Source: Brevinematales bacterium (GTDB taxonomy: Bacteria > Spirochaetota > Brevinematia > DTOW01). Taken from it: a DNA stretch of 64,000 bases. The stretch is from assembly GCA_026415355.1 (NCBI GenBank), contig JAOAHF010000002.1, forward strand, positions 80,365 to 144,364. Direction: 5' to 3'. The position numbers and the translations under genes were made by a program. Below are positions 1 to 8,985 of this stretch, one piece after another (position 1 is the first letter of the stretch; each line of letters begins with the position of its first letter). Under the pieces are notes generated by a model. It had not been told where the DNA came from. It saw only the letters and a program-made list of their open reading frames with translations, and searched no databases.

Positions 1-1798
1 TGTTTGTAATACCTACTCTGAGAATTCTGTTATATATAGCTTTTGATATTATTTCTGAAGTATATTCTATATCATCCATAGGACTTATGAGTATAGAATT
101 TGAATACTCTGAAAGAAGTCTTTTAGTCATCTCGATGAGCTCATATCTTTTGGTAGATGACATACCACCTATAAGCATATTTATTACTACCTCATCTTTA
201 TCTTCAGACACAACTCTCGAAACATTTTTACTTCCTTCTATGAAAAACCAAAGATTTTGAACTTCATACCTAGTATCTGGTATTGATTTAAGGCCAACCA
301 TTCCTTCGTTTAACTTTGCTATTATCTCTGATATTGATTGGGGTTTACTCTTACCATTCAGGTAATACCTCTGTTCTTCTTCTATTATGTACATAATTTT
401 CAACAATACTGGATCTTGAATGTCCCCCTTTATATATGTCTTAAACTCAAAAAATCCATCAAAGTTTTTGTTTATCACTTCAGCAACCTTTCTTGGTTCC
501 GTATCTTTATCAAAATATCTCAGATAGTCAACCTCTACATGTATTTTTGAAATAAAATATATCGACAACAAAGCAACAATAATAAAAACAAACAGTATAG
601 GTATCCTAGCACTAAAGACTAATCTAGATATGTACATCATTAATTTACTTGTATTCTCATGGTGATGTTTTATATGAATTAGGTTCAATTTCGTTAGAAT
701 TGCTGGGACAAAAATTAACGTCAGCACTGTAGCAATACCTATACCTAAAGAAGAAACTGTAGCAAAGTTTTTGGAAGATATCATTTCATTTGCAAGCCCT
801 ATTGATACAAAACTAGCAATAGTAGTCAGTCCACTCATAAGTACAGGTATGAAAATTCTAACCATGGTTCTTACTATAGCTTCATCTTTATCTCCTATCT
901 GACTTAATTTTTCGTAGTATTCGTTTATAACGTGTATAGAGTAAGCATTACCTACTGCTATAAGTATAACAGGTATTGCAACACCAAAAGTTGTTAAGGG
1001 ATACTCTAAATATCCCATAATACCCATACCCATAGCTAAAGCAATCAAAACAGTAGCAAGCGGTAGAAAAGTACCTACTAGTGTCCTCATGGATAAAGAT
1101 AAAGTTACAAGCACTATAATTGATACAACTGGAATAAGTTTCAATATATTATCCGATACCAATTTAGACATAGAATTAATTTGCATCGGAGAACCACCAT
1201 AATACACATCACATCTTACGTTGCTATTCTTTATGAATCCATCAACCTCAGATCTCACTTTACGAGCAACGATATCAGACTTCAAATCTGCCTCTGGTAT
1301 CACTACAATATTTACCGACTTACTATCTAGAGAAACTAAAGACCCCTTATAACTCTCTCTTGACATCACATAAGTTCTAAGTATATCAAGTTCTCTACCA
1401 CTGGGTATCTCTTCCTGAAATAACTTTTCTACAACTATACCCTCTCTCGTAGTTCTTATATCCTCAACCTCTGTAATAGAGATAACTCCAGAAACTCCTT
1501 CAATACCCTCTATAAACCTCGATAGTTCTCTTACAAAAATCAAATTACTCTTACTAAACACATCATCTTCAAACTCTACCATAATAAGTATAGGATTGTT
1601 GTTCTTAAATTTTTCATTCACATAACGAGTCAAACTCGCTATTCTATCCTCACTTGAAAACCAGTTTAGCAAATCATTGTCTATATATAATTTAAATATT
1701 CCAAAAGATAAAACAACTAAAAAAGCAAAAACCAATACTATAACCCAATCACTCTTCTTAACAACCCAACTAAAAAATCTCTCAATATATCCCTTCAT
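1..1798 (-). CDS. RND/MMPL-family exporter, 3' end cut by window edge
   Basis: The frame is open from the ATG at 1798 to the left edge, so about 599 residues are visible and the C-terminus is missing. It begins with a short cytosolic end and one hydrophobic segment (residues about 18-38), then a soluble periplasmic-type region. A block of closely spaced membrane segments follows (sequences such as LIPVVSIIVLVTLS and FGVAIPVILIAVGNAYSIHV), then a second segment and soluble domain. This is the layout of MMPL/hopanoid-type RND permeases, which export lipids or drugs using the proton gradient. The start codon overlaps the stop of the TetR gene upstream (ATGA at 1795-1798), so the two are translationally coupled and the TetR protein very likely controls this pump. 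No membrane fusion protein lies beside it. The substrate cannot be told from sequence. Confidence 0.85.
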   Translation of the reverse strand, partial: MKGYIERFFSWVVKKSDWVIVLVFAFLVVLSFGIFKLYIDNDLLNWFSSEDRIASLTRYVNEKFKNNNPILIMVEFEDDVFSKSNLIFVRELSRFIEGIEGVSGVISITEVEDIRTTREGIVVEKLFQEEIPSGRELDILRTYVMSRESYKGSLVSLDSKSVNIVVIPEADLKSDIVARKVRSEVDGFIKNSNVRCDVYYGGSPMQINSMSKLVSDNILKLIPVVSIIVLVTLSLSMRTLVGTFLPLATVLIALAMGMGIMGYLEYPLTTFGVAIPVILIAVGNAYSIHVINEYYEKLSQIGDKDEAIVRTMVRIFIPVLMSGLTTIASFVSIGLANEMISSKNFATVSSLGIGIATVLTLIFVPAILTKLNLIHIKHHHENTSKLMMYISRLVFSARIPILFVFIIVALLSIYFISKIHVEVDYLRYFDKDTEPRKVAEVINKNFDGFFEFKTYIKGDIQDPVLLKIMYIIEEEQRYYLNGKSKPQSISEIIAKLNEGMVGLKSIPDTRYEVQNLWFFIEGSKNVSRVVSEDKDEVVINMLIGGMSSTKRYELIEMTKRLLSEYSNSILISPMDDIEYTSEIISKAIYNRILRVGITN

Positions 1799-2388
1799 AA
1801 AGCCTCCCTAGGCATCAAAAGAAAATAAATTATCTCGGAAACTTTATCACAATATTGTTCCTCAGAAGCTTCGAATTCCTCTTGATTTTGCTCTGAAATC
1901 CTTGTCCGTAGATCAATAACCCCCACAACTAAATTTGTTATAATAACTTGATCCACAAAAGAAATATAATCTGGTATGTTAAACTTCTCTCTCATTTTTG
2001 ATATAAACTTATCGAGTACTAAAGAAATAGTTTCTGTTATCGTAGTACCAATAACATCTTTGTATATAAGTCCTTCTCTAAAAAACACTTTAGCCATACT
2101 TATATGCCTGTTTAAATGCTTTATAGCAGTTCTAACTATTTCGCTTACAAACTCCTTTGGAGAAGAAAAATTCGATATATCTATTTTCTCAAATAACTCA
2201 TTAAATTCGTTAACTCCTTTCCTTATGATACTATTAAGAAGCCCCTCTTTACTAGAAAAATAGTAATAAATCATAGCCTTATTAACACCAGATTCCTTAG
2301 CAATCTCATCAACTGAAGTAGCATCAAAACCTTTGGTCGAAAATAAACTTATAGCACAATTCATTATTTTATCCTTAGGAGATTCCAT
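1795..2388 (-). CDS. TetR/AcrR-family transcriptional repressor
   Basis: A 197-residue protein. The N-terminal 50 residues are a typical TetR helix-turn-helix (FSTKGFDATSVDEIAKESG, then KAMIYYYFSSKEGLL), followed by an all-helical ligand-binding domain with no recognisable ligand signature. It is the first gene of a two-gene unit with the MMPL exporter, with an ATGA overlap. An 18-base near-palindrome lies between its promoter -10 box and its start. The simplest model is an autoregulated repressor that opens the operon when a pump substrate binds. A second TetR gene at 44147 has its own, different palindrome. Confidence 0.93.
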   Translation of the reverse strand: MESPKDKIMNCAISLFSTKGFDATSVDEIAKESGVNKAMIYYYFSSKEGLLNSIIRKGVNEFNELFEKIDISNFSSPKEFVSEIVRTAIKHLNRHISMAKVFFREGLIYKDVIGTTITETISLVLDKFISKMREKFNIPDYISFVDQVIITNLVVGVIDLRTRISEQNQEEFEASEEQYCDKVSEIIYFLLMPREAL

Positions 2389-2400
2389 AAACTACCCTAT

Positions 2401-2418
2401 TAACTTACTAGTTAGTTA
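2401..2418. promoter_or_regulatory. Probable TetR operator upstream of tetR-MMPL operon
   Basis: The sequence TAACTTACTAGTTAGTTA matches its reverse complement at 16 of 18 positions. It lies 13 bases upstream of the TetR start codon and immediately downstream of the -10 box, where a bound repressor would block RNA polymerase. Its shape (CTNACTAGTNAG core) resembles known TetR-family operators. Confidence 0.7.
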
Positions 2419-2421
2419 GAT

Positions 2422-2450
2422 ATGATAAAAATAATACTACCAAGTTTCAA
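2422..2450 (-). promoter_or_regulatory. Promoter of tetR-MMPL operon
   Basis: On the minus strand, TTGAAA (2450-2445), a 17-base spacer and TATCAT (2427-2422) point toward the TetR gene. The expected transcription start falls in the palindromic operator at 2401-2418. Confidence 0.6.
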
Positions 2451-2514
2451 GTTCTCTCAATCTAAATCCGAGGAATAGAACTTCTTATAAAAATTTACCA
2501 AACAAACGCAGTAA

Positions 2515-3084
2515 TCAAAACACAAAAGCACCCGAATACTCAAGAAGCACTATAATTCCTAATGCTATCAATATGAATGATACAATATACTTTAAAACCA
2601 TTTTTATCCTTTCTTCTAGTAGTTGCCTTCTAAGAAACAAAACTAAAAGATTAGGAATCAGGAATCCTATTGTTGCTCCAACAAAAGTAAAAAATGTTTC
2701 CTTTGAGTTTAGAATAACCCCAATTACAAGTATTTGGGTTTTTTCTCCAAGCTCTGATCCAACAAGATTTGTAATGACTCTAAACAAAGACGGTAGTTTT
2801 GAAAACCTTTCTTTAATCTCCTCATCTTTCTCAAAAATCATAAATAAACCAACCATTAAAAAAATAAGCCCACTAGCAAGTACAAGAGATGCTTTTGGTA
2901 CAAATTTGTTAAGTAAATATCCAATTAAAACTGGTATCAAAATTATAACTAACGAACTTATGAATATACCTAAAACTAAAGTTGGCTTACTCTCAGTATC
3001 AAACATTTTACGAACTACCAGTAAGGATTTATCTAAAAGCTGTATTAAAAACACTATTGATAACGATAAAAATAAAATAATCAT
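2515..3084 (-). CDS. GDT1/TMEM165 (UPF0016)-like membrane transporter with altered motifs
   Basis: A 189-residue, very hydrophobic protein with about six membrane segments and a central charged loop (EKDEEIKERFSK). The layout, two similar three-helix halves each starting with an acidic motif, fits the GDT1/UPF0016 family of Mn2+/Ca2+ exporters. The usual motif is E-x-G-D-K-T/S. Here the first copy reads QLLDKS and the second ELGEKT, so the first acidic residue of copy one and the Asp of copy two are replaced. An AGGAG site stands 7 bases before the ATG. It is transcribed alone. The family call is by motif and topology; ion specificity is unknown. Confidence 0.6.
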   Translation of the reverse strand: MIILFLSLSIVFLIQLLDKSLLVVRKMFDTESKPTLVLGIFISSLVIILIPVLIGYLLNKFVPKASLVLASGLIFLMVGLFMIFEKDEEIKERFSKLPSLFRVITNLVGSELGEKTQILVIGVILNSKETFFTFVGATIGFLIPNLLVLFLRRQLLEERIKMVLKYIVSFILIALGIIVLLEYSGAFVF

Positions 3085-3609
3085 ATGGATCTCCTACTAA
3101 AAACAACATATACCCAGATGAATAGTAAATCATTTTTCAATACATCATCAAGCTTAGTTATGTAACTATAGTAAAACCTAGAATTTCTAGGTGGTTATTT
3201 AGAATGATAATATGTTTAGTTATCAAGAGTCAAGAGGTCTGCAAGATACTATGATAATGAAACACCCCCTATAAGACAATTATCCTCTTATCTAAAGATA
3301 AAACATTTGACTAAGAAGACAGTGTACTTGTGTATATACTCTTAGAAAGTTTCATCCGAAAACTCCAAATTCTCCACCAATTTCTTCTGAAATGCACAAG
3401 AAACTTATAGATCCTACTACTCAAGAGATTGATTACATCCTTTCAAAATTTAAATTCCAAATATTTCCCAGAGCAAAAACTTTTATCTCACTAAAAACAT
3501 CAACCACAACTCCTTTTCATCAAATTTTAGACTTCGTTGGCAAGAAAAAGTATTTTGATTACAAAATCAAACATTCATTACAATATTGCAAGATCTTTCA
3601 GAGGTTTGT
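3085..3609. other. Intergenic region, no convincing gene
   Basis: About 520 bases between two divergent genes. It holds a short perfect inverted repeat at 3177-3191 (CCTAGAATTTCTAGG), which could be an operator or small hairpin. A 73-codon open frame at 3392-3613 has no recognisable domain and overlaps the start of the protease gene, so it is not called. Nothing else is clear. Confidence 0.5.
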
Positions 3610-4524
3610 ATGAGTAGAAGACTTATAATATTTTTATTGATTTCATTTACATTTAGCTGGTCTATTGCTCTACTTTTATGGATTAGCGGAATATATTCAC
3701 AAAGTGAATACAGGTTGTTAATTACACTATTATTAGTAGCATATATGTTAGGACCTGCTGTAGGTGCAATAATATCCCAAAGATTATCAGGAGGTAAGGT
3801 CTTTGATCTAGGAATAAGATTCAAATTCAATACCTGGTGGATATTAGGAATATTTAGCGTACTGTTAATAGTAATAATCAACATACTCATAGCAACACTT
3901 ATGGGTTCAGGACTGAACACAAATTGGGAACAATTCAAAAACAGCATACTCGAATTTTACAAAAACATAAGAGATAACAATCAATTGTCAGAAATCATGA
4001 GCCAATTCGATAAAATTGGTAAATATCTTAACTATAACATCTGGATACTGTATTTAATAATACTGCTATCAGGTACCATAGCAGGTATAAGCATCAACGC
4101 AATAGCAGCATTTGGTGAAGAACTAGGATGGAGAGGACTCTTATTCGAAGAGTTTAAAAGGTTTGGATTCATAAAATCTTCTCTAATTACTGGTCTTATA
4201 TGGGGAGTATGGCACGCACCTATAATAGTAATGGGACACAACTTTCCTAATCATCCCTTTGAAGGTATATTCCTTATGATAGGTTTCTGCATAGTATTCT
4301 CATTCGTAATGAACTATTTTAGAGAAAAATCTGGCTCCGTTGTACTCTCTTCAATGATGCATGGAGTACTTAATGGTACAGCAGGAATATCAATATATGC
4401 TAACACATTAAAAAACGATATACTCTACAACACCGCAGGAATATCAGGAATAATATCAGTGCTACTTATAATATTCGTAATATCTATCTCATCAAGATTA
4501 TATTCCAAAACAAGTGCAACATAA
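3610..4524 (+). CDS. CPBP-family intramembrane metalloprotease
   Basis: About 304 residues with roughly eight membrane segments. The CPBP (CAAX protease and bacteriocin-processing) signature is intact: FGEELGWRGLLFEE (motif 1, Glu-Glu then Arg), GLIWGVWHAPII (motif 2, His), and SSMMHGVLNGTAG (His of the last motif). These residues form the metal site in the Rce1 family. The start was set at the ATG at 3610 because AGAGG lies 5 bases ahead and the membrane segment starts at once; an in-frame ATG at 3586 would add 8 residues without a binding site. It stands alone between intergenic gaps. Bacterial members take part in peptide processing, immunity or membrane-protein turnover, and the substrate here is unknown. 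Confidence 0.85.
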   Translation: MSRRLIIFLLISFTFSWSIALLLWISGIYSQSEYRLLITLLLVAYMLGPAVGAIISQRLSGGKVFDLGIRFKFNTWWILGIFSVLLIVIINILIATLMGSGLNTNWEQFKNSILEFYKNIRDNNQLSEIMSQFDKIGKYLNYNIWILYLIILLSGTIAGISINAIAAFGEELGWRGLLFEEFKRFGFIKSSLITGLIWGVWHAPIIVMGHNFPNHPFEGIFLMIGFCIVFSFVMNYFREKSGSVVLSSMMHGVLNGTAGISIYANTLKNDILYNTAGISGIISVLLIIFVISISSRLYSKTSAT

Positions 4525-4743
4525 AATCTCAAAAGATACTTAAATACCTCTACTAAACTAAAACAACATTTGAACTAATGAAAGTCCTGTTACTTAAGTC
4601 AAACAAAGTCTAAAAACAATTAGGTAAGTATAATTTTCCTGCTAAAGCACATCAAGTACACAACTTTATACATTATTTCTAACAAATAAAAATTGTGTTA
4701 GTTTTAAAGTTATACTTTATAATTTCATATCAGAGGAGATTTT

Positions 4744-6654
4744 ATGGAAAATACTATTAAAAAATTCGTTGATTTGGTGAGAATGTATAATAACAACCCC
4801 AGCCAAAGAGTTTTTAGAGTTGATAGGGATTGTTATGTAGTTTTTACAGGTTTCTCAGCACTCGATGAAAAACCATTCATAAGAATAGGATACTCCACGT
4901 ATATTGAAAAAATCAAAAACCACATAAGTAATGTTATTATAGCATCCGGATACCTATCATCCCTAAAAGAGGAAATAAAACAGATAGAAAGTGATGAATT
5001 TGAAACCAACTTTATAGTACCCAGTAGCATAAACAATGTCATCATAAAATTCATATCTCCCAACCTACATCATAAAGTCAATGTAAATGTTATCGACAAA
5101 TATCAAGAAGCACTAGAAAGTAGCAAAGTTTTAAAAGAGATAACACAAAAGTATAAAACCTATGTACTATTATACGATAATGGAAACTTCACCATCACTT
5201 TCAGTGGAAAGAAAATATTTGATATGTTTTCATCAATAACAAACGATCTAACAACATCCAAAATACTAAATCTCCTATCCTCAAAACTCTACCATCTGCT
5301 ACCTCAAAACGCTATAATAAGAGTTGGTGGTAACTACATAATACGAAGTAGATCTGGTGAAATACTTATAGCAACAGAAGAATTCGATGAAAAAGAATTT
5401 CTCAGAAGCCCAATACCACTAACTACCGTTAAAAGTATAATAGGAAATGACGTAATATCCTTAATAGATACCATCAGGCTTATCTACAATAGAAATAATT
5501 TAAGAGTCTATACAAATAGAGATACTTACGAAGATTTTAAGAAATTCACACTAGGTATAAAGTTTGTTGAGATAAGCGACAGAATAAACTTAATAAACAA
5601 CGTCAATATAACATCAAAAGACAATAAATACAGTATCCCTCTTGTTGATAATGATGGAAAGGAAAAGAATATAGTATTTGGTAAAAGTAATGACAAAAAC
5701 TCCATAAGACTAAATAACCTGGATTATGTACTACTTAAAGACTTTTCAATAAAAACAACACCCTATATCTCAACAAACATATTACTCAAATCACCTGACG
5801 AGAAAGATTACGAAAATGTTTTTAACTCACTAAAAATCCAGATAAAGCAAATCTTCAACAAAAATGTTACACTATCAGATATCCTAAAGGAGTTTGAAAA
5901 AGACAACAATAGGATAATAAATGATAGGAAAAGACTTGAAGAATTAGTATCACTATATGAGCTAGTATCCTCATTACCATATTCTGAAAAACTGAAATTG
6001 ATAGTAAAAAGTGAAAAACTAGAAGGAACGAAAGGAGAAGAAGAAATACAAAAATTGGCGAAACAAATATCAGAAACAAGCCAAAAACAAGAACACCAAA
6101 ACATACAAATAGAAATACATTCAGTCAAAAATGGCAAAGAAACAAAAAAACAGTTTAAGGAACACCTGTTCAGGAAGTTAGGATTCAGGTACTTAATCAT
6201 TGGTGTAGTTACCTTTTTACTTCTAGTTAGTGGGATATTATTACTGAATGAAGTAGGAATTTTCGAAAGACCTCTAACAGAAGAAGAATCAAGGATAACA
6301 GATATAATAAGTAAACTAGAAGATACTTATGAACCAGAACTAACAAAAATACAAGAATCTCTAGGTATAATCATAACTGACTACGACATATGGGTTTATG
6401 TAAACAAAGTAGCAGTAATAAACGGATATAAACCTTTGACGTACCGAAATCCTAAAAAGTGGGAAGATCCTGACTGGGTATATCCTGGCAATAAACTCAA
6501 AATGGTTGACGGAACGGAAGTTATGGTAAGAAGAAATGACAATATGTGGAATATAAGCAAAAGAAAAATAATAGAAGGCTACATAAAAAAGAACTATAAC
6601 GTAACAGTTAAATCGAGAGCAGGTACAAATTATTACAGAGTCAAGAAAAAATAA
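4744..6654 (+). CDS. Single-span membrane protein with LysM-like C-terminal domain
   Basis: A 636-residue protein not assigned to a known family. Residues 1-475 are hydrophilic and probably cytosolic, ending in a charged helical stretch around 385-475. One membrane segment follows at about 480-503 (YLIIGVVTFLLLVSGILLL). The last 95 residues, probably periplasmic, have a pattern like a LysM unit: DIWVYVNKVAVINGY, then DPDWVYPGNKLKMVDG and NDNMWNISKR. LysM domains bind peptidoglycan, so the protein may link a cytosolic domain to the wall; that is inference. AGAGGAG precedes the ATG. A weak promoter (TTGTGT at 4693, TATAAT at 4718) lies upstream. It converges with apbE, with 2 bases between stops. 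Confidence 0.7.
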   Translation: MENTIKKFVDLVRMYNNNPSQRVFRVDRDCYVVFTGFSALDEKPFIRIGYSTYIEKIKNHISNVIIASGYLSSLKEEIKQIESDEFETNFIVPSSINNVIIKFISPNLHHKVNVNVIDKYQEALESSKVLKEITQKYKTYVLLYDNGNFTITFSGKKIFDMFSSITNDLTTSKILNLLSSKLYHLLPQNAIIRVGGNYIIRSRSGEILIATEEFDEKEFLRSPIPLTTVKSIIGNDVISLIDTIRLIYNRNNLRVYTNRDTYEDFKKFTLGIKFVEISDRINLINNVNITSKDNKYSIPLVDNDGKEKNIVFGKSNDKNSIRLNNLDYVLLKDFSIKTTPYISTNILLKSPDEKDYENVFNSLKIQIKQIFNKNVTLSDILKEFEKDNNRIINDRKRLEELVSLYELVSSLPYSEKLKLIVKSEKLEGTKGEEEIQKLAKQISETSQKQEHQNIQIEIHSVKNGKETKKQFKEHLFRKLGFRYLIIGVVTFLLLVSGILLLNEVGIFERPLTEEESRITDIISKLEDTYEPELTKIQESLGIIITDYDIWVYVNKVAVINGYKPLTYRNPKKWEDPDWVYPGNKLKMVDGTEVMVRRNDNMWNISKRKIIEGYIKKNYNVTVKSRAGTNYYRVKKK

Positions 6655-6656
6655 AA

Positions 6657-7673
6657 TCACTTAGCCTTTTTGGTAGTCTCTCTATCAAAAATTTTCATCC
6701 AATGAGAAGTTTTGTACACTCTTGTTTTACCATCTTCTAAAGTTATAAATAATGCTTTTATCCTATTCTTCTCAGCAAATAACATTCCAGCATCCTTTCC
6801 CATAACAAAAAGTGACCTTGCAAGTACAGTAGCATCTAAAAGTGAATCATCAACAACTGATACTGATAAAAGATTATGTTGAGGTGGATAACCATCCCTA
6901 GGGTTTATTATAGAATGATAATTTTTGAAACCTTCAACAAAAGCATTTTCAGAAATATCAGCAGTATATATTCCTAAGTTAGATATATTTATAGTTACAA
7001 ATATTTCGTTTTCCAATCTGTTTTGGGGATTCATTATACCTACAGTCCAACCATAATTTTCTTTACTCCCCAAAGCTAATGAAAAACTATTACCAACAGA
7101 AACAAAAGCATTACTAATACCATTCTTCCTTAGGATAACTTTGACTTTATCTAGACCTAAACCTATAGCAAAAGGTACTAGGTAGAATTTTGTCTGTTTA
7201 TTCTTTAGTATTATAAAGTCGTTTGAGAATATCAAATTCCTAGGCGAAGATATCTTTAAAGCATTAGAAATCTCACTAGGAGTTGGAACATAAAAAGAAT
7301 TTTTTTCAAATCCCCATATATCTATTATGTAACCAATAGTAGGACTTATTGATTTAGTTAAATAATGATAATACATTATTTTTCCTAGCATTAATCTCAA
7401 ATCATCATTTATCATAACAGCTCTTCTGTATCCTTTTTTTGTGATTTGAGATATATAACTACCATTCTCATACGAATAGTTGTAAATGTGATTTGTCAAA
7501 GTTTCAAAAATTTCTTTTGGCAGCTTCTTAACTATTTCAGAATTCGTAGAAAATATCTTAACAACAATAGGAACACCATTGTATGTAAAAAACTCAGTAG
7601 CCAGATTAGAAAAACCAAACTTATTAAAAAAAAGCACAAGTAATAATATTAACAAAAACCTAATTAATTTCAT
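6657..7673 (-). CDS. apbE: FAD:protein FMN transferase (ApbE family)
   Basis: A 338-residue exported protein with an N-terminal signal segment (LIRFLLILLLVLFFNKFGFS). ApbE uses FAD and Mg2+ to attach FMN to Thr residues of periplasmic or membrane proteins such as Rnf and Nqr subunits. Matching blocks in order: SPTIGYIIDIWGF (usual FDPTVGPLVNLWGF), AIGLGLDKV (usual AKGYAVD), SVGNSFSLALG (usual NAGGDIRALG), HSIINPRDGYPPQ (usual HIIDPRTG), and DATVLARSLFVMG. Several positions depart from consensus, notably the NAGGD block and Asn for Asp in the INP motif, so activity may differ. No Rnf or Nqr genes are in the window. No other gene shares its transcript. Confidence 0.85.
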   Translation of the reverse strand: MKLIRFLLILLLVLFFNKFGFSNLATEFFTYNGVPIVVKIFSTNSEIVKKLPKEIFETLTNHIYNYSYENGSYISQITKKGYRRAVMINDDLRLMLGKIMYYHYLTKSISPTIGYIIDIWGFEKNSFYVPTPSEISNALKISSPRNLIFSNDFIILKNKQTKFYLVPFAIGLGLDKVKVILRKNGISNAFVSVGNSFSLALGSKENYGWTVGIMNPQNRLENEIFVTINISNLGIYTADISENAFVEGFKNYHSIINPRDGYPPQHNLLSVSVVDDSLLDATVLARSLFVMGKDAGMLFAEKNRIKALFITLEDGKTRVYKTSHWMKIFDRETTKKAK

Positions 7674-7748
7674 TAATAATAATTATTATGGTTTGCCAAG
7701 TCGTTTTTCTATCTTCATAACCACTTCAAAAACATATCCGTTTCGAGT

Positions 7749-7784
7749 TTGAGTTGACAGTTGAAGAAATACGATAATTATCTC
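7749..7784 (+). promoter_or_regulatory. Promoter giving a leaderless transcript
   Basis: TTGAGT at 7749-7754, an 18-base spacer, GATAAT at 7773-7778, then 6 bases to the ATG at 7785. No ribosome binding site is present. Confidence 0.5.
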
Positions 7785-8984
7785 ATGAGATTATACTCTA
7801 TCATGATACTAGTAATCATACTTATCACTATAAATAGCATTGGCTTTTCACAGATATCTCTAATTAGTTATGGAATAGTCGATGGAGATGTGTTAGTCAG
7901 TTGGAAAACTTCAGACACTAACATATCATTTTCTATCTACAGAAGCCCGGTACTAATATCCAACGTAACCTCTTTTTCAAATAATATAACTAATATCAAG
8001 ATGATAGGCAGATTTTCGTACAATAATGTTGCCAAAAAAGGCGAACTCCTTTACATAACAGATCCTACACCTAACATAGGGACAAACTATTATTTCATAC
8101 TTCCAAACAGAGAAGGAAAAGATATCATAAGCTTCTTTCCTGAACAAAACTATTCTACAGCAAATCTAATATTCATTCCAATTCCTAAAGTCGAAGTTGA
8201 ATACGACAAAGATTTGAGAAATACAATAATAAAGTGGAATAAGGTAAGTAATATTGATGGATACCTAATATACAAAATCTTCGGAACTCAAGTAGATGAT
8301 ATATCTAGATATACTCCCATAGCTAAGCTATCTCCAGAAGAAACAATATTTTTCGATGTTCTACCTTCAGATACAAATGTATTCTACGTCGTAATACCTT
8401 TTTCCGGAGCGATAACTAATTTCTACTTTTCAAAAAAGCACAATAGTATTATAGTATCACCTACTAGAGATAGTATCGAGCTTATTCAAAACACAAATAA
8501 TCGCGAAAATATCAAAAGAGATGAGATCTTAATGTCAGATATCAAAAATGTCCTCGTAACTAATTACATTACAAACACAATTATTCAAACAAATACTTTG
8601 ACTATAACTAACTTAATCAACATAACTAATTTTCAAACAGTAGAAACTAGAAACAAACAGAAAAAAGAATCTACAACTGAATATATAAGCAACAGTGAAA
8701 CTATCATATTCTTAGACGAAAATGAGATAGAAGAATACTTAAAAGAAATAGTCAGAAAGTACTTTAATACTAAAAGGTATTATGATGCTAAGATAAGACT
8801 TAAGGATCTACTATCAAATACAAGTGGTACGCCAAAAATTAGAGGTCTAGCTATGGTTTATCTAGCCAGAGCGGAATATGCATTAGGTAACAAAAATGAA
8901 GCTATAGATATACTATTCAAAGCCAGAGCAATTATACCAGAAGAAGCAGACTTCTGGCTAAACAGGTTTTTAGTTAATAGATAA
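7785..8984 (+). CDS. Exported protein with fibronectin-III-like region and C-terminal TPR
   Basis: A 399-residue protein starting with a signal peptide (LYSIMILVIILITINSIGFS). Residues about 25-230 look like two fibronectin type III or related beta-sandwich units (VDGDVLVSWKTSDTNISF, then TIIKWNKVSNIDGYLIYKI). A low-complexity Thr/Asn/Ile linker follows. The last 90 residues are a helical TPR-type repeat (YFNTKRYYDAKIRLKDLL, then GNKNEAIDILFKARAI). It probably sits in the periplasm or on the surface as a scaffold. The ATG at 7785 is chosen over an in-frame TTG at 7761 because the latter lies inside the promoter. It converges with the ATPase gene. Confidence 0.7.
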   Translation: MRLYSIMILVIILITINSIGFSQISLISYGIVDGDVLVSWKTSDTNISFSIYRSPVLISNVTSFSNNITNIKMIGRFSYNNVAKKGELLYITDPTPNIGTNYYFILPNREGKDIISFFPEQNYSTANLIFIPIPKVEVEYDKDLRNTIIKWNKVSNIDGYLIYKIFGTQVDDISRYTPIAKLSPEETIFFDVLPSDTNVFYVVIPFSGAITNFYFSKKHNSIIVSPTRDSIELIQNTNNRENIKRDEILMSDIKNVLVTNYITNTIIQTNTLTITNLINITNFQTVETRNKQKKESTTEYISNSETIIFLDENEIEEYLKEIVRKYFNTKRYYDAKIRLKDLLSNTSGTPKIRGLAMVYLARAEYALGNKNEAIDILFKARAIIPEEADFWLNRFLVNR

Positions 8985-8985
8985 A

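Noticed and set aside
338..550. 70-codon open frame on the plus strand inside the MMPL gene
   Set aside because: It runs antisense to a clear coding frame with typical MMPL sequence and has no ribosome site.
2573..3100. 175-codon plus-strand frame opposite the GDT1-like gene
   Set aside because: The minus-strand frame has a consistent multi-segment membrane pattern and a ribosome site; the plus frame has mixed composition and no family pattern.
3177..3191. Palindrome CCTAGAATTTCTAGG considered as a regulator site
   Set aside because: No regulator gene is adjacent and no second copy was found, so its role cannot be supported.
3392..3613. 73-codon frame ahead of the CPBP gene
   Set aside because: No domain, no ribosome site and an overlap with the better-supported protease start.
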